From Pardosa pseudoannulata (lineage: Eukaryota; Arthropoda; Arachnida; Araneae; Lycosidae), in contig CM063500.1 in assembly GCA_032207245.1 (NCBI GenBank), forward strand, positions 38,769,987-38,833,986: DNA of 64,000 nucleotides, given 5' to 3'. The notes beneath the pieces are model-generated. The model worked only from the letters and a program-made list of their open reading frames with translations, did not search any database and was not told the DNA's origin. The position numbers were made by a program, and so were the translations under genes. Positions within the stretch are counted from its first letter, which is position 1. Each line of letters begins with the position of its first letter. Of this stretch, positions 13,249-25,000 are shown in pieces.

Positions 13249-16036
13249 TATGAATATATAATTATTTTTTTAGAAAATGCTTGATAAATATTTATTAGTT
13301 CAAAAAATTCTTTACTGTTTAAAAATATAAAGAACTTCCAAAAAGTTATATGTACTCTGTTAATAACCAATTTAACTGTAATGTCATTAATTCCCTTACA
13401 TTTTAAATGTTTTCAAAGTTATCTAATTTATTTTACTCCTAAAGTAAAACAAATTAGGTTACTTAAATTATGAAAATATTGACAATTTTTGAAGTACAGT
13501 TTAGTTTATTTTTTAATATCTCTTTTCAATCTTCCAGGTATTTGGTCTTGGCAACAAAACATATGAGCATTACAATTCTATGGGTAAATATGTTGATAGT
13601 CGGCTTGAAGAGTTGGGAGCTTCTAGGGTTTTTGAATTAGGTTTGGGTGATGATGATGCAAAGTGAGTATAAAGGTCTAAAAGTTAAAATACTGTAATTG
13701 TTTTACTGTCAGTGTGTCTATGATCTCAAAATTTTGTTGATGTGCGAAGACCATTTTATTTAAACTTAAACCGGATTATTTTAAAACTACCTAGTTATCA
13801 ATATAAAGTTACTGTACCATTTTATTTGTATATATATATATCTAAATGCTTTGCTAATGAAATTATTCATAAAAATTTTACTATGCAATGTGTATCTTTC
13901 AGTAGATAAAAAGGTTTAAAAAACCCATAAATTTTCTCTTTTAAAATCTTATTTGAAATTGTTTACATTTTTGTGATTAATACGATTGTAGAAAAATATT
14001 AAAGGCAATTTGACATTACTTTGCATATTTTATTGTTATATTTATATCAGACTGTCTTTTGCTGAATTTTTAATATTACTATAAAAAAACAAAATTTGAG
14101 TATTAGTAATGTGATTACTCATATTTTGTTCCAGATTCCCATTCTACTTCTTCAAGCACTTCAAAAATACATTAAAGACTGTAGTTAGACATTAGTTTGT
14201 AACAGTAGAGAGTGTATACATTAAATAAGAGTTTAAACATAATAAATTTTAAATATATTAAAAAAATATTCTCCATTCTATGTATAAATTATGGCTGACA
14301 ATTATGAACCCAACGAATGGGATTGAATGTAAGGCTATATTGGTATTATTTTAACTAAGTTATGTTAAAATTTTAAATTTAAATATTTTTGATATTTCTA
14401 TCTTGTAAAATTTAAATAAGTTTAGAAATATTCCTTGTTTCAGAAAACTGGTACCAGACTTAATTTAACCTTTTAGTGGTATGGGGGGATAAACATTACC
14501 CCAGGCACTTATAAACTGATGCTAACATCTAGTGATTTTTTCTAGAAATCTGTTATCTCAGTTCTTTTTGCAGAACTGTGGTAAAACTCATATATTTCAA
14601 GCAGCTCTATTTTGTTTGATGGCATATCTAGAATGTGTTTGTCTTATTATCCTATTATTATTATTTATATATTACTCTGCCACACCAATGGTGTTATCAC
14701 TATAGTGTCAAAGTAAAATCTTTCTAAAGTTTTGATGATTTGATTCAATTTTATAAAAACTCCTTTATTAAAGTTAATATTTAATTTCTGAATCTATCCC
14801 TTGCAGCATTGAAGAAGATTTTATATCTTGGAAAGAAAGATTCTGGAGTGCTGTTTGTGAACATTTCAACATTGAAAGTCTTGGAGAAGATATTAATCTA
14901 CGTCAGTACCAACTTGTTCGTTATGAAGAAGCACCTCCATCAGTATTTACTGGTGAAATAGCCCGTCTTAATTCATACAGAACCCAAAAACCGTATGTTT
15001 AAATTTAAAAATTGCATTTTTTTAACTTTTTTTTACATTTAGTTGTTTTACTTTGATATAAATTATATCCTATCATATTCAAAATGTTTTTAACCAATGG
15101 TTAAACAAATGTTTGGCAAAACCCCCGGTTTTTTTTTTTTTTTTTTTTTTTTTCCAGAAAAACTCAACCCATTGGGTATTTTCAGGTTTTTTTTTGGGGG
15201 GGGGGGTGTTCGGGTTTTATCAGTGTTTTTTCTATACTTTAAAGGGTTTTAGATGCTTTTTTGGGGATTTGAAAACTATTCAGGTTTTTTATGTAAAAGG
15301 ACAGGTTATATAATTAATTGTATGATTAAAATAAATTTAAAATGTTAATCACTTTTTAAAGTTAAATATTTTAAAAATCAATTTTAAACTATGCAGAAGA
15401 AATTTTGTCTAAATTAAAGAAAATTTTGAAATCTTAAAATAAATTATTTTTTACGTATTCTAAAATTTTTCAAAAAACTAGTTTTGAATGGTGATTATTT
15501 TGTACTAAATGTTGGCTGTGAAATAGTTGCATTTGAAGTTTTTTCTTTTCAATAAAATGTATAAAATTATTGCTCTATATTAATTAGCAGTATTGTGTTA
15601 TTAAAGCATCCAGAAGATATTTTTTAGTTGATTTGTAAGTTATATATGATAAGTAGCAGAATTAATTATATATATTATCCCCATGTTTACTTATTTGCAG
15701 TTATAAATATTTTTTTCCCCATTTTTTGATTAATTTTGTCACATGTAATACTTCAATATTCTTATTTTTTTCATCATACATTCTTATTAACTTCTTTGTT
15801 TAATTTAGATTTTATTCTGTGTTTTATAAATGTCATCCAAAACAGTTTTATATGTAAATACATATATTAACCACATATTTTATGACATTCTGTGAAAAAA
15901 TATTATAAATATAAATGAAAAATAAAGCAATATTTATATTGCATTTAAAAGTGTATATGTGCTTCAATTTAGTCTAAATAGAGGCTTTTTATGCCAAAAA
16001 TAAAATATCTTAAAATTTAAATGAAATTTTCAATTA

Positions 16037-16072
<36 letters not shown>

Positions 16073-19000
16073 TCTTGATTTTTAAATGTGAGTAAAGAAA
16101 CATATATACAATGGATAGTCAATTTTTTTTTCAATAATTTTGAAAAAACCCACTTGGGTTTAAAAAAAAAATAAATAAATAAATAAAAAACTTGGGTTTT
16201 TTCAGGTTGAGCTAATCAAGCCAACCCTGTTTTTAACAAATGACTTATAAATATGTAATAATTTGAAATTTTTTTTGTAGGATATATAAGAAATATCCTT
16301 AAAAAATAACTCGGTACTGGTGTAGATATTTCCTTCTTCTAAACAAAATAGTTTAGGGAATCATTTTAGATTTTTATAGAATGTGTCATCTGCTGAATTA
16401 ATTCTCTAATTGTTTGCTATAACTAAATTAATTTTTTTTCAATTTATTTTTTGAATTTTTAGGCCATTTGACCCTAAAAATCCTTTCCTCAGTTCCATAA
16501 TTGTGAACAGAGAATTATATAAAGGAGATCGATCTTGTATGCATATTGAACTTGATATTACTGGATCTAAATTAAGGTAAGAACTTTTGCATTTAATTTA
16601 CTTGGATTTAAAAATAAAATTTGAATAAAAAAGTATTTTTATGTTTGTGTACCTTCACTAATACTAAATAATGAAATCTTTAAAGCATGTATCAAAAATA
16701 AGCTATATCAAAGCAAGCACAGTGACCCCCGCTTAAGAAGTTTTCCAAGGGCCTAACTCATTAAAACTTCTTAAACAGGAAATCAGGCAATAAGCATTAT
16801 TTATGCATGTGTGTGTGTACATGCGTGCGTGCGTGTGTGTGCATGTGTGCATGCAGTAAAACCCACTTAAGAAGTTTTCTAAGGAAATGGAAAGAGAAAG
16901 CATCGTAAACGAAATTAATTTTTTTAAAAACACAATAATTACATAGATAAGGAGAGATTTTTTTTTTCTTTATAAAATAATATATAAACAAGAGGTTTGG
17001 TTTTTTGAAAAAATTTACATTTTTTGCATATTTAAAAAATTAGCTAATAAAGGAAAACTAATTACTTTAGGATAGCTTTAATTCAGCTAAGAAATTTTGC
17101 TTTAAACACCAATGGAATCAGTTTTGCAGAAAAAAATCGGTTATAGTTTTTTGGTTTTGTTTTTTATCAGCAATTTGTAATTGATAACAGTCCAGCTGTC
17201 TAAAGCTTTTAAAAACTTCTTCGGGAACATTTTAAATAAAAACGACAACAATCGTTTTCAGCCATAAACATTGACCTTTTTAATCAGAGTTTGAGGAGGG
17301 AAAAAAAAACTAATCGAAAGGCAGCTATAAATGCGTTCTGTATGTAAACTTAGAAATGAAAGAAAACATTTTAAACAGGAAAGAGTTTGGAACGAAATTT
17401 TATAAATGGGTTATTTTAGCATTGTATGAATAGGGGGGGAAATGAGTACCGAAAATATAAACTTCTTAAGCAGGAACTTCTTAAACAGGTTTTACTGTAA
17501 TTGTAATATGATTATTTTATGTTGCTAACAATTTTTCTCTTCAAATTATCTTGTTACATTTTAAATATATTTAATTCTGTCTATATTTTTAATTAAAATC
17601 ATTAAAAATCCAAAATTTAGAGTAAAGTTACACTATTGGTTTTACCTTGTTGTACACTGTGAGTTCTGACAATTTTCTACATATTTTCATTTTATACTTC
17701 AATGATATCACTTTTGTTTTAATTTAATTTTATAAATGTGGTTTTTAATTGAATATAAATTGGTTTTAGGTTTCATCAATACAATTAAGTTTTTATAATT
17801 TAAATATGTCACAATTTTGGGAATAAATCCTAATTTTGTATTTTATTCTTCAACTATTCAAAACTTCTTTTAGTATATTTTTACAACTATTTGAAAATTA
17901 AGAATGAATTTATTTGGTTCTCTCTTATCAATCTTGTACACTAGATATGATGCTGGAGATCATGTGGCTGTGTATCCTACTAACAATCCAGCTCTTGTTG
18001 AGAAAATTGGAAAATTGCTCAATGCTGATTTAGATGCTGTTTTTAGCCTTAACAACCTAGATGGTGAGTGATCATTTTATGTTCCTTGCTTTCTCCCAAT
18101 TAATACTGCTTCATTTTAGTACACTTTATTTAGTCATTTTAGTGCATCGTTTTTAAATATTTTAATTCCAATATACACTGTAGGGTCAAAGTTCCCAGAA
18201 TTTGTAAATAAAAATTAATTTACAGTGCTTGGAACAATTTAAGCTATATGGCCTTAAGGTATTCTCTGAAGGTTTATGAAAACATTCATTTAAATTTAAA
18301 AAATACTCCTGGAATTTTTTGATCAAAAGCTCCTTCAACTTTCTTGTTACATTTTCCATAATTTCTTTTAAACTTGCAAAAATGTTGTCTCTTTACTTTT
18401 TACAATGGAAACAGGTAGAAATTGACAGGTTCTAGGTTAAGATATCCATCTACGTTCAGAGAACTTTTTTCTTTAAACATAGAAACTAGTTCATGTTTTT
18501 ACATTTTTAGATTTATTTTTTATATTATCATAGAGAATTGCACTTAAAAAAATTATTCCTGGAGAAGTTTTTATAAAATCTCTAAGAAAGAAAATTTAGT
18601 AAAAAAAATCAGGTTTTTTCAAAAGGTCTAATTTTTTAATAAATTAATTTATTTCAATATTTTTTTATGAAACAGATTTCTTATACACTGGGCTAGTGAA
18701 TCACCTAAAATCTTTGCTTAATTTACATTTGGTAAAAAATTTTGGTCCTTCAAAATCATACACATAGAAATTTTAATGAATTTTCATTCTAACTATGAGC
18801 TTAACATCATTAAAAATTATCAAAGCTTTTAGGTCATTCACTAGTAAATACTAACAAAAGCATTCATAATGATTTTCAACAAAATATTTTAAAACTTTTT
18901 GAGAAATCACATTTTAAGTTTCAACATTTTATTATAAATACCGTTCTGGGAAAAACACATTTGAAGTTTATGAAAGCAACTTTAACTATTAAAAAATTAA

Positions 19001-22000
19001 AATACATGTTTAAAATTCCCCACACTTTCTTGCTTCAAAACTTTCTAATGTTCAAATATGGAAACATTGTCTGGTAAGATGTCACCATTGATGACCAATG
19101 AGCAGGGCATTGTCAGTTTTCAGGATGTTTCTTTCTAATAACATCTCTTAGGTTGCAAAGAATTTCTGTATTTTTTATTTTGGTTTATTCTTTTAAACTG
19201 GTCTGAATTCATAGTTGATTACACCTTTGCAAACTAAAAACATTTCCAATATCGCTTTAATGTAGCTTTTATCAAAGCAGAATTTTTTCTACTTTGGATA
19301 CATTTTTGTTTTTACTATTCAGCTGATTGATGTTTTGTATGAAGCTTATAAAGGAAACACCCATACCTCATCTTCAGTCACATTATTTTTTAGAAAGTTG
19401 TCATATGCACATGCCATTTCAATGAGATTACTACCCATGAATACTCTTGCTTCTTTCTGGTCAGAAGATAACATTTTCAGAACCATGTGCAAACAAACAT
19501 GATGTATATTTAAAGAATCGTGAAGATGATAAACTGACTTCAGATGTTTTTTCATCAATTGTTAGTCACTCTGTCTGTATAGATAATTTGAACTCACATA
19601 ATGTTTTTGTTAATGGAAAATGTGGAACTACTGTAAGGATCCTTGTCACCTGTTGTATTGGCTTAACCCTTTCGTGGGCCATGGGAAGATTACTTCCCAA
19701 CTATACGATCTTACAAAATACACCTGTGGGAAGTACAAAATCCATTATAATATATTAGTCTTGTTATTGAAACAACGGGAAGACTGATTCCCGCTTCGGT
19801 TTTGCGCTGTCATCAATTGTTCGATTAATTGAATAAAATTAGGAGCTCTGTTTTGAAAGTTTGGAAACAAGGAGTGAGAAATAAATGGCCCATGAAAGGG
19901 TTAATGAAAGTACTTAGACTATTTAAACACTTTGACTTTTCCTGATTGTTTCATTTAGCATCTGAAGTATCCCAGAGGGTGATATATATAATGAAACACA
20001 ATTTAATATTTGCATTCTGTTCAAAACATGACACCTCAAAACTCAACAACAAAAAAAATCTGTCTTCATAAAATTTTTTGTGTGATCGCAGACGATGACC
20101 TGAAAGAACACAGTATTATCCTCCTACCTTCTCTGTTGATGAGATCAAGGTCACTAAGAATTGTTTTCATTCTGCAATCACTATAGATACTTCTGGAGAT
20201 TGATTCTGGGAACTTTTATGTTCTATGTATTTATAGATTATTTTGTTGAAATTTTGCTTTGGTAAATTCAATAAGTTTAGTCTCATTTTTATATCTACTG
20301 TCAAAATTAATTGATGTGTGATTGTAGTGTTACAACATTTATGATCAGTTATAAATTGTAATTTTTAAGGCTTACTGTTGATGGATCCTTTTTTTTTTCC
20401 TTAGAGGATAGCTCTAAAAAGCATCCATTCCCTTGTCCAACAACATATCGTACTGCTTTACTTCACTATGTAGATATTACCAGTATTCCACGTACTCATG
20501 TTTTAAAAGAAATTGCTGAATATGCATCTAGTGAAGAAGACAAAAAAATGCTTAAAATGATGGCCACATCAACTGAAGAAGGAAAGGTAAGGAAGTTAAA
20601 TTCTTCTTTCTCAAAAAAAAAAAATAATAATAATAATAATAATTCCTTTACAGTATGTGTGTGCATATCTATTAGGGTGGACCAAAAGAACTTTAATATT
20701 AGTTTCTCTTAGTATCCCTTATGTAGAAAAAGAGTAGACTACAGCATTTCAAACATTACCACTCCTGTTGATACAAATATAGCTCTTTGTAAAAAACCGT
20801 GCATTTTTTCCTTTATGTTAATAATTCTTTCTTGTAGGCTGATTGGTCGTAGGATGTAAATTGAAGATAAATATGATTGAAAAGATGACTTATGCACCTT
20901 TTCTCTCTTTGACATCAACATCCAACAATTAAACTACACATATTTACTACATATATTTAATATACTAACTGATATACAAAAGAAAATTAAAAGTTTACTT
21001 TCAGCAAATCCAACTAAGTCTTATTCCTTTTTTTTTTTATTAAGTATTATAAATCAGGGAAAGAAAATGTGGTTATGAGTAATATAATTATTATATTATT
21101 AATTTGAAAATTTGTTTTACCAAATTTTTGATATCTTATTTACAGAATTTGTATCTAACTTGGGTTGTTAAAGACCATCGAAGCATCATACATATTCTTG
21201 AGGATTTGCCTTCTCTGAAACCACCACTAGATCACTTGCTAGAGTTATTACCTCGTCTCCAAGCCAGATATTATTCTATTTCATCATCACCTAAGGTATG
21301 TGTTGGTCTGAAGTTCATTCCATTTTGTTTTTAAGATGATCATGTCTATCTATTGGTAATATCTATTTGAATTTTTGAATACTTTTTAAACCTTATTCCT
21401 TAATATGTTACTGTTACTTTTGTAAAGCATACTATAATTAACAGCTATTTCAATAAGTAAAACTAAAATTCCAAGTGTATAAACTGAAAAGTGGTTTCTA
21501 AGTGTACTTTTGTCAAAATTTTTATCTGAAAATAATCATACATATGTTAAACATAAATGACATCCAAGAATAATTACTGTTTTTTTATTCATTCATTTAT
21601 TTTTTTTTTAAGTTTTATTCTTGGTAAACTAAATTTTAAACTTATTTAAGATATTATGCACCTTGAAGACTTGTTGTTTGTTTTTGTTTTTAATATTTTA
21701 GATTTTAATAGAAAAACATTTTCAGGTAATATAATTCATATAACTATGAACTGAAGCTCATTTTAAACTTATAGATAGTTTTTAGCAGAATTTTAGTGAA
21801 GAGTTGTGTTTATGCCTAACAAGCTAAGACAGTTTCTAATGAATATGCTTCAATAATATTTTTACAACATATAACAAACATTTATTCATGTTTTGAAACA
21901 AAAAATTTGCAGTACTTCTAAAGGTTATTGAAATATTGTATATTTTCAATAACTCAATTCTTCTGTTAAAAAGAACTTCCTTGTGATTTAAAAAATTTGT

Positions 22001-25000
22001 TTTAGTTTTTTTTTTTTTTTTTTTAATGTTTAACTATTAAGTTAGAAAGTTTTTGCACTAAAAAGTTTTTAATTTTTATTTCTTTTCTTTTCTTTGTTTC
22101 TATTTTTCCATTTATATATATCTTGCCATTCAAGTTTAGATTTATAGAATATGTTCTTAAGTATTCATCACAAGTCGGTGTTAAATTGTTTTCTCAACAA
22201 ATTGACTTTTTCGCAGCACCTATCCAGAATTCCCAGCAACCTGGGAAGTCAAGATAAATGTATAATATTTATTAAAAGTCAGGGAAGTTTACAAATATTT
22301 TCTAAAGGTCTGGAAAAATCTCAAGCAATTAAAAATAAATTGCATTCTTTAAAAGAAAACATCAATATTAAGGCCTTTTAAATTATTTGTAAAAATTAAA
22401 GGTTTAATTTGTGTAAATTAAGCATGTTTAGTTATCTCTAGTAGTTATGAATTCATAATGCATTTACTTTTATTTGTATTTTAAGGTAAAGATTTTGGCA
22501 AGTAATTTAAGGAAATATATAATGTACACTATAAAAAGGTTATAAATATGTATATATTTAGTTTTCATAACAATTAATTGTGCTACAAGTACAAAGAATT
22601 GGAAAACTTTACTGTTAAAGAAAAAATCTGTGCAGCAGAATGAAACAATTGAATACAGTGTTTAAAAGTTAAATTTGCTCTGTTTCAAGTGCTTTTGGAA
22701 ACGGTACATAAAATATTGTAATTTATTTTGAAATGTTATTTTGTATGCCTATACATTTAAAAAAAAATAAATGAACACATAATGCGTGATATCTAGTGAA
22801 ATCAATATTTTTTTTTTCTTCCTTACTAATGATAATTAAATGTTATACATAATCTATATGTGAAATGTCCAAAATTATCCCATTAGACTATAAGCATTGT
22901 GGCAGCTGGTCTCAAGAGAATGAGAGAGGGTCGGTCATTCTCAGGACCCATGGGAATTTTTTCCCCTGGATTTTTATGTCCCTGCATACATCTGTGTGGA
23001 ATGCCGGCTATCATTGAGGAGTCCGGTCTACTGAACACTCCCTTGCTCTCAGCCCTTTTTCTCCCCCCCCCCTCTTTTTGCGAGGGGTCTTTCAAGAAGG
23101 CAGTTGGTTGTTGGGGGCTAGAGGGTGGAGAAGATTGTTTCTCTCTCCCAAACAATGTTGTTTTATATCATGTATATATTGTAGATAGTCAAGATAATAA
23201 AGTCTAGGACTTTAAGCAATTGTTTTTACTAAGCCCCCACAAACACAGGTGTATGTATGTTGCGACGTTACAGCATGCTAAGAAATTCCATCAAAATGAA
23301 ACAAGAGAAGAGTTAAATGTTCAGGAAGGAATTATTTGTTATCAAGAGACAAATAATCTCTTAATGAAAAAAAAGTTTCATTTCTGAATATTTTATCATT
23401 TAGATAATATACATGTGACCATATGAAGCATAAAAGAGATGGATTGTAACCCCTCCTCTACCAGTTTCAATATATGTGTGCATACATACACACATACTCA
23501 TATAACATTTAAAATAGAGATTTAAACTGAAATATTTAAAAATATTTCTTGTACTTTCTGTAGTGTTTTTAAGTAGATAAGTTTTGATGCTTTTAAAAAT
23601 ATAATGTTTTTGACTCCTTTAAAATTTGTAGATTTATGCAACATCTGTCCACATAACTGCAGTTCTGGTTGAATATGAGACACCAACTAAACGTACTAAC
23701 AAAGGTGTTGCCACTGGATGGCTGCAAACCCTGAAAGTCACTGAAGATGAGAAGCCTCAAGTTCCAATATTCATTCGAAGATCTCAGTTTAGACTTCCTA
23801 GCAAATCCCTTACTCCCATCATCATGATAGGGCCTGGAACAGGATTAGCCCCTTTCCGAGGTTTTATTCAAGAAAGAGGATTCCAGAAAAAAGAAGGTAC
23901 GTTTTTGTTTATATTAGTTTAAAACTAGACTACTGGTAATCTTGCTTTTGCTTAGAATACTACCCAGTGTCATTTTGGTACTGATGGATAAAAAGTGAAA
24001 TATTTGAATAAAATCTCCTCATATAAAATAAATGCTCATTTCAGATTCTTTAAATATACAGGATGTTGCTGAATTATGATATAGAATAATTTACTGCCCT
24101 ATAACCTATGTGTGTATATGTGTATATATATAACACAACTTGATTGGAAAATATTTCCCGTTTTTTACCTGATTGGCTTTATTTTTTGCTTCTTGGTGAC
24201 ATACAGGCTTGCAATTCCATTACTTTTCTCATCTTTTGTCACTTTTTTTACAATTGATCACTTTTAGTCACTTTTTTAAGTAAACAGTCACTTTTTTCAT
24301 GGTGTATCACAACAAAAGTCTGTTGTTGAAAAAAGAAAATCTGAATCAATAACAAAATATTTTAATAAAGGACCAAAAATATGATGCTCTAATCTTATTT
24401 TTCTTATTAAAATGTAGTTAGTCATATGGTCATAAAGAAGTTCCTGAAATCTACATTTGTATTGAAATGTACATTTAATACATTAAAGTAATTTACGTCA
24501 AAGCACACATTTCTCTTTTTCTTTTTCTTCACAATTTTTGTATAGATACTCTAATCTAGCTATGTACATATTTCAAAACATCATTAATATATGCAGAAAA
24601 TTGTGATTATAAAATTAATGTATTGTATGTATTCGAATCTAATTTATAGATTTTCTTCAATAAAAAGCAATGTTGAGTTGTGTTAGACAAAATTTTTAAC
24701 CTTTTTTGTATTTGACTCTAAAATCAAGTCTTGCATGAATCATTTGATTTAGAGTTAAAATAAATAGAAAAATCTTAATAATAGCATCTGTAATCAAGAG
24801 GAGAAAAAAAAGTTTTTTTTTTTTTTAATGTTTAGTCACTTATTCTGTGTTATTTGTCACTTTTCTCACCTTTTTGAAAGTACCTCAGCAGTTGCAAGCC
24901 TGGACATATTTAAACGTTCTAGAAATTTTTTCACTTTGGCTATTTTATACTGGTTTTGAACTTTGGGTAAAATTTTGGAGGAAAATCGTACCCTCGGCTG

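Larger units (their letters stand above)
18182..20224 (-). mobile_element. mariner-like element, decayed, filling intron 8
   Basis: The terminal regions carry AGTTCCCAGAAT in inverted orientation near 18191 and 20212, consistent with mariner-type inverted repeats. On the minus strand, 19558-19346 retains transposase residues (DQKEARV, then [14 protein letters not shown], like the mariner DQK...FLxxVTGDEtW block). Most of the rest is not readable. A TTAA-flanked MITE sits inside at 19667-19900, so this element is older than that insertion. Confidence 0.6.

Noticed and set aside
14465..14760. Another TTAA-flanked element
   Set aside because: The left-end word is similar, but no inverted right end with TTAA was found.
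19447..19758. 103-codon plus-strand frame
   Set aside because: Runs antisense to the mariner transposase fragment and into the TTAA MITE.
22883..23207. Frames of 90 and 102 codons on opposite strands
   Set aside because: They lie within the solo LTR, which is merely GC-rich.
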